A stretch of 64,000 nt of DNA. Origin: Pantoea sp. GTDB taxonomy: Bacteria > Pseudomonadota > Gammaproteobacteria > Enterobacterales > Enterobacteriaceae. The stretch is taken from positions 1 through 64,000 of the forward strand of contig NZ_JAPWKD010000014.1 of assembly GCF_028283705.1 (NCBI RefSeq), given 5' to 3'. Below the pieces are notes generated by a model. It saw only the letters and a list, made by a program, of their open reading frames with translations, was not told the DNA's origin and searched no databases. Positions 1 to 9,640 of this stretch are shown one piece after another (the stretch's first letter is position 1; every line of letters begins with the position of its first letter). A program made the translations under genes and the position numbers.

Positions 1-717
1 TGGCAGCACATTCCGCCAGACTTGCATGCGGAAGATTTGCAGCGACGACATTCCGGCGGCCCGGGCGAGTTTCACGTAGTCTGTCGACAGAATGTCAATG
101 ACGGCGGTTCGGATCAGCCGGGCGACAATGGCGATGGCGAGAACCGATGCTGCAAGCGAGGGCAGCACCAGATGGGTAGGAAGGTCTGTATAAGAGCCCC
201 GCAATCGCATATTTCGCATGCCGGAAGACGGTAGCCAATTAAGCTCCTTTGCAAAAATCCATATGAGGATGATGCCCATCCAGAACACAGGAGTTGCGGC
301 AAGGACCTCTGTCACGAACATGGCTGCCTTGTCGTACAGACTGCCGGCTCGGAATCCTGCAATGGTCCCGATCGTTACTCCCACCACGAGCGTTACCAAC
401 AAACTTGATAGCGCCAGCCAGAGGGTGTTTTGGTAGGCAGGCAGCAAAATATTGATGGCCGGGACCTGCGTGGCGATCGAGAGGCCGAAGTCCCCATGTA
501 TCAAACGCAGTAGCCAGCCGCCATATTGCTGCAAAAACGGGAGATCCAGTCCCATCTTGGTACGAAGGGCTGCAATTTGCTCGGCGGTGGAATTTTGGCC
601 AAGCAGTGTCCGGACAGGATCAGCGGGCGAGGCATAGACGATTATGAATACTACCAGGCTGACAGCCGCCAAAATTATTGAGGCGGCTATCACCCGGCGC
701 AGGAGGAAAGCAAGCAT
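1..717 (-). CDS. Oligopeptide-type ABC transporter permease (DppB/OppB family), partial
   Basis: The 239 codons from the ATG are open to the window edge, so the C-terminus is missing. The protein begins MLAFLLRRVIAA, has an N-terminal membrane anchor, then the loop with GLDLPFLQQYGGWL and GDFGLS that is typical of the first permease of dipeptide/oligopeptide importers. Further hydrophobic segments follow, and an EAA-type loop (YVKLARAAGMS, about residues 214-224) lies near the edge; this loop contacts the ATPase. It starts 18 bases after the stop of the substrate-binding gene, with a purine-rich stretch before the ATG, so the two form one operon. The family is clear; the substrate is unknown. 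Confidence 0.88.
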   Translation of the reverse strand, partial: MLAFLLRRVIAASIILAAVSLVVFIIVYASPADPVRTLLGQNSTAEQIAALRTKMGLDLPFLQQYGGWLLRLIHGDFGLSIATQVPAINILLPAYQNTLWLALSSLLVTLVVGVTIGTIAGFRAGSLYDKAAMFVTEVLAATPVFWMGIILIWIFAKELNWLPSSGMRNMRLRGSYTDLPTHLVLPSLAASVLAIAIVARLIRTAVIDILSTDYVKLARAAGMSSLQIFRMQVWRNVLP

Positions 718-735
718 CCTGGCAAACCCCTTGGC

Positions 736-2310
736 CTACTTGTTGGAAAGCCAGACCTTCTTGAGATCATACCAAGCCTGGGCGGGCGAAACGAAGTCCT
801 TTACGTTCTTCCCAACGGCATAGTGGGTTCGCTCAAGGAACAGCGGCAGCTTCCCTACGTCGCTCACAATAATGTCGTTTGCCTCGCGCCAATGGGCCTT
901 TTCATCGGCCGGGTCCGTGGCTGCAATGGCTTTCGAGACTTCGGCATCGAATTTCTCGCTGCTGTATCCGCCGGTATTGGCGCCACTATGGCTTTCGCCA
1001 ACGATCGACAACCAGTATGGCGTCAGGAAGCCCCATTCCATTGAACTCAAGGCGACATCCGCATCCGGTGTGCGTTCGCGCGCGAGAAAGCTGTTCCAAT
1101 CATAGGATCTTACCTTGAGATTGATGCCAACCTTTGCAGCGTCGCGCTGAACCCATTCGGCAACTGGCTCACCACCTGCATAGATGTCGATCGTCCCACT
1201 GACGCCGCCTTCCAGGCCGGCATCTTTCAAGAGTTGCCTGGACTTTTCCGGGTCATAGGAAAATTTGTTGAATTCCGGGTCGAAGGCGTCGCTTCCGGGC
1301 ACAAGTATGCTGTAGCCTGGGTTGGCAGTGCCTTTGAGCAGTTCCTTTGCCAGTGCTTCTCGATTTATTGAGTAGGCGAGAGCCTGGCGAACGCGAATGT
1401 CCTTGAACGCAGCGTTGGCGAAATTGATGTTGTAATAGTAGATTGAGGGAATGCTGACGTTGGGTACATCGAAGCCCTCCGACTTCAATCGATCGACCGA
1501 GTCCCGTGGCGGCCAGGAGATCAGGTCTACTTCGCCCGTTTCCAGCGCCGCGACGCGGGCATTGTTGTCCGGGATCGGCCGGAAAATAACCCGGTCGAGA
1601 TAGGGTGCCTCGCCCCAGTAGCCATCATAGCGTTCGATCTCGACCGACTGGCCGCGAATTCTTTCAACAAACTTGAAAGGGCCGGTTCCTGTGGGGTGAT
1701 CAGCGACGCCATCATTGCCGTATTTGCGGATCGACTCAGGGCTTGCGATCAAGCCCGTGCCTCCTGATCCTTGCGCCAGCAGGCGCAGGAGAGGGCTGAA
1801 CGGCTGCTTGAAAGAAAGGACCACGGTAAAGTCGTCCGGAGTGTCGATCTTGTCCAGATAACGGTAGGTGTTTTTCAGGTTTCCAGCCGTGATCTGATCG
1901 TAGTATTGGAATGATGGATCCCAAGCCCGCCGAATATTGAACTCCACGGCCTTCGCGTTGAAATCTGTACCGTCCTGAAATTTCACGCCGTGCCGCAACT
2001 TGAACGTATAGACTTTCCCGTCCGGGGAAATGCTCCAGGTTTCAGCCAGATCTGGAATGATCGGCGGAGACGGCACGTCATTTCCAGACTTCGAAAGATC
2101 TTCGGTAACGAGCGCGTCGAAGATATGGCGTGTTATTCGAAAAGTTTCCCAGCCACCCTCGCGACCAGGATCCAGCTGCGTGATCTCGGCGTTCTGCCCT
2201 ATTACAAGAGTTCCGCCGGTTTTTTCGGAATTGGCAGCCGACGCAATGTGCGGCACCAATAGTAAGCTGCTCAGTGCCAAAGCCGATTTGATGCTACGCA
2301 GAAGTTGCAT
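736..2310 (-). CDS. ABC transporter substrate-binding protein, family 5 (SBP_bac_5)
   Basis: This 524-residue periplasmic protein should capture the ligand for the permease encoded just downstream. Residues 1-25 are a Sec signal peptide ending in HIASA. The mature part has the family-5 layout: an N-terminal segment leading to a DLAETWSISPDGKVYTF motif near residue 90, and VRQALAYSINREAL in the middle of the chain, which is the usual marker of dipeptide/nickel/oligopeptide binders. It is divergent from, and a distant paralogue of, the binding protein on the other side of the intergenic region. Base composition is GC-rich like its neighbours. Peptides, opines or other small solutes are all possible ligands. 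Confidence 0.9.
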   Translation of the reverse strand: MQLLRSIKSALALSSLLLVPHIASAANSEKTGGTLVIGQNAEITQLDPGREGGWETFRITRHIFDALVTEDLSKSGNDVPSPPIIPDLAETWSISPDGKVYTFKLRHGVKFQDGTDFNAKAVEFNIRRAWDPSFQYYDQITAGNLKNTYRYLDKIDTPDDFTVVLSFKQPFSPLLRLLAQGSGGTGLIASPESIRKYGNDGVADHPTGTGPFKFVERIRGQSVEIERYDGYWGEAPYLDRVIFRPIPDNNARVAALETGEVDLISWPPRDSVDRLKSEGFDVPNVSIPSIYYYNINFANAAFKDIRVRQALAYSINREALAKELLKGTANPGYSILVPGSDAFDPEFNKFSYDPEKSRQLLKDAGLEGGVSGTIDIYAGGEPVAEWVQRDAAKVGINLKVRSYDWNSFLARERTPDADVALSSMEWGFLTPYWLSIVGESHSGANTGGYSSEKFDAEVSKAIAATDPADEKAHWREANDIIVSDVGKLPLFLERTHYAVGKNVKDFVSPAQAWYDLKKVWLSNK

Positions 2311-2692
2311 ATTTTCCTCGTTCTGTGAAGAATGTCTTGTGCTGTCAGATTTTCGTTTGCGCGCACTCTTAAAGACCGGACATATTTGCTCCAGCCATAA
2401 ATTTATAAAATCGATAGCTATTGTAGATAATTATTTTGAAATATCGGCTGGTGTCTTCTCGGGGCTAAGCTCCTTTGCCAACTGAACAGATTGTCTGCTC
2501 GGTCGGCATTCCGAATGTTGGGCGCTCCAGATATGCGGCTATTTTGCCAAAAGCGCTTCGTTTCCTCAATCGTGCCTGACACATCAGATTTGTTCCAAGA
2601 CGACCGCCGAAAATAGAAGACTAATTGCATAGACAATATTGCATAAAGGCTGCATCGCCGTACCCTTTAGACATTGAAACTGAGGGTTTGAA
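2311..2692. promoter_or_regulatory. Divergent promoter region between two ABC importer operons
   Basis: This gene-free stretch separates two substrate-binding genes that point away from each other and must hold both promoters. The part next to the leftward gene (about 2390-2450) is AT-rich, unlike the surrounding GC-rich DNA. Near the rightward gene the octamer ATTGCATA occurs twice as a direct repeat (2624-2631 and 2638-2645) with 14 bases start to start, about 50-70 bases before the ATG; this could be a regulator half-site pair. No regulator gene lies next to it, and I could not fix a confident -35/-10 pair. Confidence 0.45.
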
Positions 2693-4327
2693 ATGCGTCG
2701 TGCAGCACTGCTTAAATCCATTGGAATTTCCGCAACCCTATTGACGACACTCATTGCATCAGCGGCGTTTTCGGAGGATGGCAAGCCGCTGACCGGCGGC
2801 ACGCTGGTCTATCTGGAGCAGCAGGCACATACCAATCTTTATCCGCCGGCTGGCGGCTTTTATCCGAACGGCGGCGTGCTGAACCAGATTACCGACAAGC
2901 TGACCTACCAGAATCCGAAGACACTCGAGATCGAGCCGTGGATCGCCGAATCCTGGACGGTGAATGCCGATGCCACGGAATATACGTTCAAGATCCGAAA
3001 GGGCGCGACCTTCTCGGACGGGTCCCCGCTCGATGCCAACGCGATTGCCAGGAACTACGACACGTTCGGCCTGGGCAACAAGGAGCTCAAGCAGCCCGCC
3101 TCCGAGGTGCTGAACAACTACGAGCGTAGCGAAGTCGTCGATCCGCAGACCGTCAAGTTTCATTTCAAGAAATCATCGCCAGGTTTCCTGCAAGGTACGT
3201 CTGTCATCGGCTCCGGCCTGGTGTCGCTGAAGACGCTGGCGCTTCCTTTTGACCAGCTGGGCGATGCGACGAAGATCGTCGGCTCGGGTCCTTTCGTGGT
3301 CGACAGCGAGACAACGGGCAAGGAGCTCACGCTGAAGGCTCGCCCGGATTACAACTGGGGGCCGGCCAAATCCGCCCATCAGGGTCGCGCCTATCTTGAC
3401 GGCATCAAATATATCATCACGGGCGAGGACAGCGTGCGCATTGGCGCGCTGCTCGCCGGCCAGGCCGATTTTATTCGCCAGCTGCAGGCCTATGACGAGA
3501 AGCAGGTGTCGGACCAGAGTTTCGCGATCTACGCGGCCCCGACGCGCGGGGTGAATGACAGCATTGCCTTCCGTCCGGACAATCCGCTTGTGGCGGATGT
3601 CAAGGTTCGCCAGGCGCTGCTGCATGCCACCAACAACAAGGAGATCGTCGAGGCGCTTTTCTCACCGAACTACCCTGTTGCAAAGACAGTGATCTCATCT
3701 GCGGCTTCGGCGTACGACGACCTTTCCGCCAAGCTTTCCTTCGATCCGGCGCTCGCCGCCCAGCTTCTTGACGAGGCCGGCTGGAAGGCTGGTGCGGGCG
3801 GTGTACGCGAGAAGGATGGAAAGCCCCTGTCACTGGCGGTCTATGAATCACTGCCACAACCGCAGAACAAGGCCGTCCTTCAGCTTGTGGCCCAGCAGTG
3901 GGCAAAGGTCGGCGTGAAGCTCCAGGTTCTGGCTGGAACCTCGGGAAATGCGGTCACCGACAATCTCGATCCTGCCAAGACGCCGTTGGTCGTTGCCGAG
4001 GTGGGCCGTGCCGATCCCGATGTCATCAAGAGCCAGTTCTATCCCAAAAACCGTGATGCATTGCTGCAGAAGGGTGGATTGAATGCCAAGGCGACTTTCA
4101 CCGATGCCAAGCTGAACGGCATCCTGGAAGATGTCGCCTCGCAAACGAATAGCGCAAGCCGTCTACAGGCGGCGAAGGCCGCGCAGGAATACCTCCTCGA
4201 CCAGGCTTATGTCATTCCAATCTTCGAGGAGCCGCAGGTCTTCGCGGGCGCGCCTTATGTAAAGGGCGTCGGCTTCGAGGCGGTCGGGCGGCCGTCCTTT
4301 TACGATACATGGCTTGCCGAACATTGA
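2693..4327 (+). CDS. ABC transporter substrate-binding protein (family 5; KPN_01854-like)
   Basis: The 544-residue protein has a Sec signal peptide of about 27 residues (ends ASAAFS) and the family-5 fold: GGTLVYLEQQ at the mature N-terminus, ESWTVNADATEYTFKIRKG near residue 90, and VRQALLHATNNKEIV around residue 305. It is the first gene of an operon that also codes for two permeases, a double ATPase, a luciferase-like flavoprotein and two carboxymuconolactone-decarboxylase-like proteins. From memory, this gene set matches the KPN_01854/KPN_01858 and Avi_7169/Avi_7170 protein families, which travel together in Klebsiella and Rhizobiales; that match is not checked. The ligand is not known. 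Confidence 0.9.
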   Translation: MRRAALLKSIGISATLLTTLIASAAFSEDGKPLTGGTLVYLEQQAHTNLYPPAGGFYPNGGVLNQITDKLTYQNPKTLEIEPWIAESWTVNADATEYTFKIRKGATFSDGSPLDANAIARNYDTFGLGNKELKQPASEVLNNYERSEVVDPQTVKFHFKKSSPGFLQGTSVIGSGLVSLKTLALPFDQLGDATKIVGSGPFVVDSETTGKELTLKARPDYNWGPAKSAHQGRAYLDGIKYIITGEDSVRIGALLAGQADFIRQLQAYDEKQVSDQSFAIYAAPTRGVNDSIAFRPDNPLVADVKVRQALLHATNNKEIVEALFSPNYPVAKTVISSAASAYDDLSAKLSFDPALAAQLLDEAGWKAGAGGVREKDGKPLSLAVYESLPQPQNKAVLQLVAQQWAKVGVKLQVLAGTSGNAVTDNLDPAKTPLVVAEVGRADPDVIKSQFYPKNRDALLQKGGLNAKATFTDAKLNGILEDVASQTNSASRLQAAKAAQEYLLDQAYVIPIFEEPQVFAGAPYVKGVGFEAVGRPSFYDTWLAEH

Positions 4328-4383
4328 TGAGCGAGCCCGCCCGGCACCTGGCCGGACGGGCGCTTTCAGAAAGCACGGTTGAA

Positions 4384-5328
4384 ATGAAGACATATCTCGC
4401 ATCGAGACTGGCACAGGCGCTCTTCGTCCTCTGGGCGGCCTTCACGGCGTCCTTCGTTCTCCTGCAGGCCATGCCGGGCGATGCGGTGCTGATCAAGTTT
4501 CAGAACCCCGATTATGGTCTCAGCCCCGAGCAGATTGCCGAAATCCGCTCTGCCTATGGCGCGGACGGGTCGATCCTCCAACAGTATTTCGACACCGCCG
4601 GCCGCTTCCTGACGGGGGACTTCGGCTATTCGCTTCAGGCCGGCGTCAGTGTCGCCAGCCAGCTGTCGGCCAATATTCCACCGACGCTGCTTCTGACCGC
4701 GCTCGGCTTTCTGGCAGCCACCATACTGGCCTTCGGCATAGCGGTGCTGGCCAACGTTCCGGGTTTGAGACGCATCCGGGGTGTTTTTGTCTCCGCGCCG
4801 TCGATGCTGATTTCCGTCCCCACTTTCTGGTTGGGTATCATGCTGATCCAGATCTTTTCGTTTCGGTTCCGCCTGGTGCCAGTTATCAATCCAGGTCCTT
4901 GGCAGGGCCTCATCCTGCCTATCCTGACAGTAGCGGTACCGATTTCGGCGCCCCTGGCGCAGATCCTGCTAAAGAACATCGACGAGGTAGTGACGCGGCC
5001 TTTCGTGGCTGTAGTGCGGTCCAAAGGCGCTTCGCAGGCCAGGGTTCTCTGGCGGCATGTCATCCGCAATGCCTCGTTGCCGGCACTGACGGTGGCCGGG
5101 CTGCTTTTCGGCGAACTGCTGACCAATGCCGTCATCACCGAGACTGTCTTTGGCCTGAATGGCGTCGGTCGACTGACCAAGCTGGCGGTCGACAATGAAG
5201 ATGTGGCCGTCCTGCAGGCGATCGTGGTGCTGTCGGCTGCTGCATTTGTCATCATCAACCTTTTCGTCGACCTGCTTTACCCTGTTCTTGATCCCCGCCT
5301 GAGGGCAACACCGGGAGCCGGTCGATGA
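4384..5328 (+). CDS. ABC transporter permease (DppB/OppB family)
   Basis: I chose the ATG that gives MKTYLASRLAQALFVLW (314 residues). An in-frame upstream ATG lies inside the preceding gene and would add 25 residues with no membrane-anchor character. The protein has six predicted membrane segments and the first-permease signature (AMPGDAV, then GDFGYS near residue 80). The EAA-type loop is VAVVRSKGASQARVLWRHV around residues 205-223. Its last four bases overlap the start of the next permease (ATGA), which implies translational coupling. With the next gene it forms the membrane channel of the importer. Confidence 0.92.
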   Translation: MKTYLASRLAQALFVLWAAFTASFVLLQAMPGDAVLIKFQNPDYGLSPEQIAEIRSAYGADGSILQQYFDTAGRFLTGDFGYSLQAGVSVASQLSANIPPTLLLTALGFLAATILAFGIAVLANVPGLRRIRGVFVSAPSMLISVPTFWLGIMLIQIFSFRFRLVPVINPGPWQGLILPILTVAVPISAPLAQILLKNIDEVVTRPFVAVVRSKGASQARVLWRHVIRNASLPALTVAGLLFGELLTNAVITETVFGLNGVGRLTKLAVDNEDVAVLQAIVVLSAAAFVIINLFVDLLYPVLDPRLRATPGAGR

Positions 5329-6230
5329 GCATTCTTGAAATCGCCGCGCAAGACCGGCAGGGGGAAGACACCGGAGCCGTGTCACAGCAGCCGGCCAAGG
5401 ATATCGTGAAGGTATCCGCCAGCAGGCGTTGGACCTCGCGCTATCCGCCCGGCCTTATCCTGGCATCCATCATCCTGTTGATCGTGGTGTCGTGGGCGCT
5501 CGTTCCTTCCGTCTTCACCGCCTACGATCCGTTGCAGGGAACCCCAAGCGAGCACCTTCGTGCGCCAAGTCTTTCCCATCTGCTGGGAACGGATTCGCTT
5601 GGGCGCGACCTCTATGCCCGCATGGTCTACGGCGCGGTGCATTCGCTCTCCGGCGCGCTGGCTGCGGTCGCGATCGGCCTTGTCGTCGGCAGCGTCATCG
5701 GCATCCTGGCGGGCTCGATCGGCCGGTGGGTAGATGCCGCGCTGATGCGCTTCATCGATGTGCTGCTGTCCATCCCGGTGCTGCTGCTTTCGCTGAGTGT
5801 CATCATCCTGCTTGGCTTCGGAACGGTCCATGCGGCCATTGCCGTCGGCGTTACTTCCATCGCCAATTTCGCGCGTCTCGTGCGCTCCGAAGTGCTGAGC
5901 GTGCGCCGAAGCGAATATGTCGAGGCGGCTTTCGGCAGCGGCGGCACGTTTCGCAGCGTCGTCTGGCGCCATGTCCTGCCGAATTCCATGACGACGGTCA
6001 TTCCCTTTGCCGCGCTCCAGACCGGATGGGCTATCCTGCAGCTTTCCACCCTTGGCTTCCTGGGCTACGGCGCACCGCCGCCCACGCCGGAATGGGGCCT
6101 GCTGATCGCCGAAGGCCGCAACTACATTGCCACCGCTTGGTGGCTGACAACGGCGCCAGGTATCCTGGTCGTGCTTGTGGTCGTGTCGATCAACCGGCTC
6201 AGCCAGTCGATGAGGAGGGTTCAGAGATGA
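5325..6230 (+). CDS. ABC transporter permease (DppC/OppC family)
   Basis: This 301-residue second permease begins with a hydrophilic tail of about 40 residues and then a membrane segment (about 44-65). It contains the marker LLGTDSLGRDLYARMVYGA (about residues 86-104), typical of DppC-type subunits. The EAA loop is EYVEAAFGSGGTFRSVVWRHV around residues 197-217. The ATG overlaps the stop of the upstream permease, and its own stop overlaps the start of the ATPase gene, so the three genes are tightly coupled. Confidence 0.93.
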   Translation: MSILEIAAQDRQGEDTGAVSQQPAKDIVKVSASRRWTSRYPPGLILASIILLIVVSWALVPSVFTAYDPLQGTPSEHLRAPSLSHLLGTDSLGRDLYARMVYGAVHSLSGALAAVAIGLVVGSVIGILAGSIGRWVDAALMRFIDVLLSIPVLLLSLSVIILLGFGTVHAAIAVGVTSIANFARLVRSEVLSVRRSEYVEAAFGSGGTFRSVVWRHVLPNSMTTVIPFAALQTGWAILQLSTLGFLGYGAPPPTPEWGLLIAEGRNYIATAWWLTTAPGILVVLVVVSINRLSQSMRRVQR

Positions 6231-7921
6231 TACAGTCCATAGAAAGGCCACGTCCGGAGGCGCCGCTATCGGCAACCGTGCTCGATGTGAAGGGACTGCG
6301 GGTTGCCTATCTTGCGGCAAGCAGTTTCCGGATAGCTGTCGAGGGTGCGGATTTCCGGATCGGCACCGGCGAGGTGGTGGCGATCGTCGGTGAATCCGGC
6401 TCGGGAAAGAGCACCATCGCGCAGGCCATCATGGGACTTCTACCGACCAGTGGCATCGTCGAGGCCGGCAGCATCTTGGTCAATGGCCAGGACATCGTCC
6501 GTTGGCCGGACAGGCGTTTGCAGGCCATGCGCGGCGCGGTCGTCAGCCTCGTGCCGCAGGATCCCGGCAATTCGCTCAATCCGGTGAAGACGATCGGCAA
6601 GCAGGTGGCCGAGATACTGGCCATCCATCAGGGCGCGACGGGCCCCGTTGCCTACGCGCAAGCCATCTCCCTGCTGGAGCGCGTCGGCCTCGACCAGCCG
6701 AGGCTGAGGGCCCAGCAATATCCGCACGAACTATCGGGCGGCATGAAGCAACGCGCGCTGATTGCGATCGCCATAGCGCTTCGCCCGGCGCTGATCATTG
6801 CCGACGAGCCGACGAGTGCGCTCGATGTGACTGTCCAGCGGCATATTCTCGATCTTATCGATGACCTGCGCCGGGAGTTCGGTACTTCGGTCCTGCTGAT
6901 CACCCATGATCTTGGCATTGCCGCGGATCGGGCAGACCGGATCATCGTCATGCGCCGCGGCGTCATAGAGGAACAGGGCAGGGCTGCCGATATACTGAAA
7001 CACCCGGCCAATCCCTACACTAAGCAGTTGTTTGCCGATGCACCGTCGCTAGGGAGCCCGACGGCGCGCGCCCTGCCGTCTCCTGCCTTCGCGCCGGCGC
7101 GCGCCACCGACGCCATAATCCGAGTGGAAGGCCTTACCCAGAATTTTCGACTTGCTGGAAAGAATGCCGATTTCCGCGCTGTCGATGACGTCTCCTTCGA
7201 TGTCGCTCGTGGAACGACCCACGCGCTCGTCGGTGAATCCGGCTCTGGCAAGACGACGACGATCCGCATCATCACCGGCTTTCAGAAGCCGACGGCAGGC
7301 AGGGTGGTGATCGATGCGCAGGACATATCGGAATTGCACGGCGAGGCTTTGCGGCAGTTCAGGAGGAAGATCCAGCTCGTCTATCAGAATCCGTTCGCAT
7401 CGCTCGATCCGCGCCAGAGCGTGTTCGATATCATCGAAGAGCCGCTGCTGAATTTTGAGGCGGTACGGAAAGAGCAGCGGGCAGCGAAAGTTGCGGGCTT
7501 GATCCAACAGGTGGGGCTGCCAGCGGATGTTGCCCAACGGCGGCCGCATGCGCTTTCCGGTGGTCAGCGCCAGCGGGTGGCCATTGCCAGGGCACTAGTG
7601 CTCGATCCGGAAATCCTCGTCCTCGACGAAGCCGTTTCCGCATTGGACGTCACGATCCAGGCACAGATACTGTCGCTGCTCGACGTGCTGCAGCGCGATC
7701 TCGGCCTCACCTACCTTTTCGTGTCTCATGATCTTTCTGTCGTGCGGCAGATCGCGGACACGGTGTCGGTGCTCCATGGTGGAAAGCTCGTGGAGAGCGG
7801 GCCGGTTGAACAGGTCTTCGGCAGGCCGGCAAGTGCCTACACCCGCGAATTGATCGCCGCCATTCCAGGCAGGCGTCATCAGTTACCTGGCGTGCCGGGC
7901 GCAAACAGCGGAGCAGGATAA
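6227..7921 (+). CDS. Fused double ABC transporter ATPase (DppD-DppF type)
   Basis: The 564-residue cytoplasmic protein carries two complete nucleotide-binding domains in tandem. The first has Walker A GESGSGKS (55-62), signature LSGGMKQR (about 169) and Walker B LIIADEP (about 188). The second has Walker A GESGSGKT (about 336), signature LSGGQRQR (about 442) and Walker B ILVLDEA (about 463). Such fusions (GsiA-like) power oligopeptide-type importers without a second ATPase gene. The start is the ATG that overlaps the permease stop; the reading frame is open much further upstream, but only across the permease gene in another frame. Confidence 0.93.
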   Translation: MIQSIERPRPEAPLSATVLDVKGLRVAYLAASSFRIAVEGADFRIGTGEVVAIVGESGSGKSTIAQAIMGLLPTSGIVEAGSILVNGQDIVRWPDRRLQAMRGAVVSLVPQDPGNSLNPVKTIGKQVAEILAIHQGATGPVAYAQAISLLERVGLDQPRLRAQQYPHELSGGMKQRALIAIAIALRPALIIADEPTSALDVTVQRHILDLIDDLRREFGTSVLLITHDLGIAADRADRIIVMRRGVIEEQGRAADILKHPANPYTKQLFADAPSLGSPTARALPSPAFAPARATDAIIRVEGLTQNFRLAGKNADFRAVDDVSFDVARGTTHALVGESGSGKTTTIRIITGFQKPTAGRVVIDAQDISELHGEALRQFRRKIQLVYQNPFASLDPRQSVFDIIEEPLLNFEAVRKEQRAAKVAGLIQQVGLPADVAQRRPHALSGGQRQRVAIARALVLDPEILVLDEAVSALDVTIQAQILSLLDVLQRDLGLTYLFVSHDLSVVRQIADTVSVLHGGKLVESGPVEQVFGRPASAYTRELIAAIPGRRHQLPGVPGANSGAG

Positions 7922-7925
7922 GAGC

Positions 7926-8975
7926 ATGGGAAAGACATCTCCAACAAAACGGCTTGGGTTCTTCAGCCGGATACTCGACCAGACCGATGCGGCCAGCCGC
8001 TATCGCCTCGTCAGCCAGCAGATCATCCATGCGGAGGCCTTCGGTTTCGACAGCGCCTGGGTTGCCCAACATCATTTCGACGGCGACGAGGGCGGCCTGC
8101 CCGCGCCCCTGGTTTTCCTGGCGAGCCTTGCGTCGCAGACCTCGACCATCCGACTGGGCACCGGCGTTATAACCCTGCCGATGGAAAATCCGGTGCGGGT
8201 GGCGGAAGACACCGCAGTGCTCGATCTTCTCCTGAACGGCCGGCTGGAAATCGGCTTCGGCACCGGCGGCACGCCGAAGGCGTTCCTGCCGTTCGGTATC
8301 GAAAGCGGCGAGCGCGGTGAAATCTACGGCAGGCATCTGCAGACAGTGCGGGATGCCTGGGCCGGGCTGGAGCTGAAAGGCGACAACCGCATCTATCCGA
8401 CGGCCCCCTATCTGCTGGATCGGGTCTGGCAGTCCACTTTTTCCGTCGCAGGTGGCGAGCGAGCCGGAAAGGCGGGTGACGGTTTGCTATTATCTCGCAC
8501 CCAGCCGCGCCCGCCCGAAGCACCACATGCACGCCTGTGGGACCTGCAAAATCCGATCATCGACGCCTATTTCGCAGCGCTGCCGGCCGGCAGGACGCCG
8601 AGGATTCTCGGCTCCCGCACGCTCTTTGTAGCCGATGACCGCAAGGAGGCCCTGCGTTTTGCAGATCTTGGGCTGCGCCGGATCGCTGAACGTTTTGCGG
8701 CCAACGGATTCAAATTGGAAGGCAACAGCCTGGACGATCTGATAAGGGCCTTCGACGTCCATGTCGGCACGCCCGCGGATGTGATTGAAACACTGACCGC
8801 AGACACGTCGCTTGCCCGCGTGACGGATCTCGCGTTTCAGGTTCACTCGGTCGATCCGCCGCACGACCACATACTTCGCTCGCTTGAACTCACTGCCAAA
8901 CTCGTGGCACCGGCGCTGGGCTGGGTGTCGCCAACTGCCATTCGCGATCAGCAGCGCGTGGCCGCTTCTATCTGA
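7926..8975 (+). CDS. Luciferase-like FMN-dependent monooxygenase (LLM family, KPN_01858-like)
   Basis: A 349-residue TIM-barrel flavoprotein of the bacterial luciferase family. Seen directly are FGFDSAWVAQHHF (about residues 40-52), LGTGVITLPMENPVRVAED (about 77-95) and LEIGFGTGG, which form the usual FMN/substrate pocket region. It starts four bases after the ATPase stop with AGGA before the ATG. LLM enzymes oxidise small organic molecules with FMNH2 and O2. Placed between an importer and two AhpD-like proteins, it probably acts on the imported compound, but the substrate is unknown. Confidence 0.88.
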   Translation: MGKTSPTKRLGFFSRILDQTDAASRYRLVSQQIIHAEAFGFDSAWVAQHHFDGDEGGLPAPLVFLASLASQTSTIRLGTGVITLPMENPVRVAEDTAVLDLLLNGRLEIGFGTGGTPKAFLPFGIESGERGEIYGRHLQTVRDAWAGLELKGDNRIYPTAPYLLDRVWQSTFSVAGGERAGKAGDGLLLSRTQPRPPEAPHARLWDLQNPIIDAYFAALPAGRTPRILGSRTLFVADDRKEALRFADLGLRRIAERFAANGFKLEGNSLDDLIRAFDVHVGTPADVIETLTADTSLARVTDLAFQVHSVDPPHDHILRSLELTAKLVAPALGWVSPTAIRDQQRVAASI

Positions 8976-8995
8976 CAGAATACAAGGAAGATCCC

Positions 8996-9640
8996 ATGGC
9001 ATCGACAACACCTGACATCATCGACCTGCTGGTCGGCGTGGCACCCGGCTCGCCCATCGATCTCATTCGGGCGGAGAGGCCCGAAACAAAGCTGAATGCC
9101 CAGAAAAGCTATCTTGCACTTTTCGAGCCGGCACATATCGGCGATATCGATTTGCAGGAGCGCCACGCCATTGCAGCCTTCGTCACCCTGCTTCACGCCT
9201 GCGAAAGAGCTGCGGATTTCTATCGCGAGAGGCTTTCCTCGAATGGCGCCAGCCCGTCGTTTCTAGCCGCTATCCGGGCGGAAAGTGAAAGAGGCCTGAC
9301 CCGCGGGCCATACGGGAAATTTCCGCCCGGGCCGCTATCGGTCGAGAATACCGAGGGACCGATATTTGAGACCTCAGCCTTCAGCAGTTCCGTCCTCGGC
9401 CCCAAACTTGCAGCGGCGCTCAACCACACGCATCTTCTCGTTTTCCGGCCGCGTGATGCAAGCGCGGCGGCACTGCAAAAGCTGCTTGATGCCGGCTGGT
9501 CCAACGGAGCGATCGTAACACTGTCCCAGATCGTTGCCTTCCTGTCGTTCCAGATCCGCGTCGTCATCGGCTTGACGGCACTGGCGCAATCCGCTGGGCT
9601 TGAGAAGGGCGTGACCGCGCAAAAGGAGATTGTCGCATGA
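8996..9640 (+). CDS. CMD-domain protein (Avi_7170-like), no redox cysteine pair
   Basis: The 214-residue protein is mostly helical and alanine/leucine-rich, resembling the carboxymuconolactone decarboxylase/AhpD fold (for example the segment LQERHAIAAFVTLLHACERAADFYRE). Unlike the next gene it lacks a CxxC pair, so it may be a structural or substrate-binding partner rather than a peroxidase. The next gene overlaps its stop by four bases. The assignment to the Avi_7170-type family rests on gene order and remembered family descriptions, so it is moderate. Confidence 0.7.
   Translation: MASTTPDIIDLLVGVAPGSPIDLIRAERPETKLNAQKSYLALFEPAHIGDIDLQERHAIAAFVTLLHACERAADFYRERLSSNGASPSFLAAIRAESERGLTRGPYGKFPPGPLSVENTEGPIFETSAFSSSVLGPKLAAALNHTHLLVFRPRDASAAALQKLLDAGWSNGAIVTLSQIVAFLSFQIRVVIGLTALAQSAGLEKGVTAQKEIVA

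Noticed and set aside
181-200. AAGGTCTGTATAAGAGCC looks a little like a transposon mosaic end or library adapter.
   Set aside because: The permease reading frame is continuous through it with normal family sequence, so it is native coding DNA.
5429-6226. Long upstream extension of the double ATPase frame.
   Set aside because: It lies wholly over the DppC-type permease in another frame; the ATPase family match starts at 6227.
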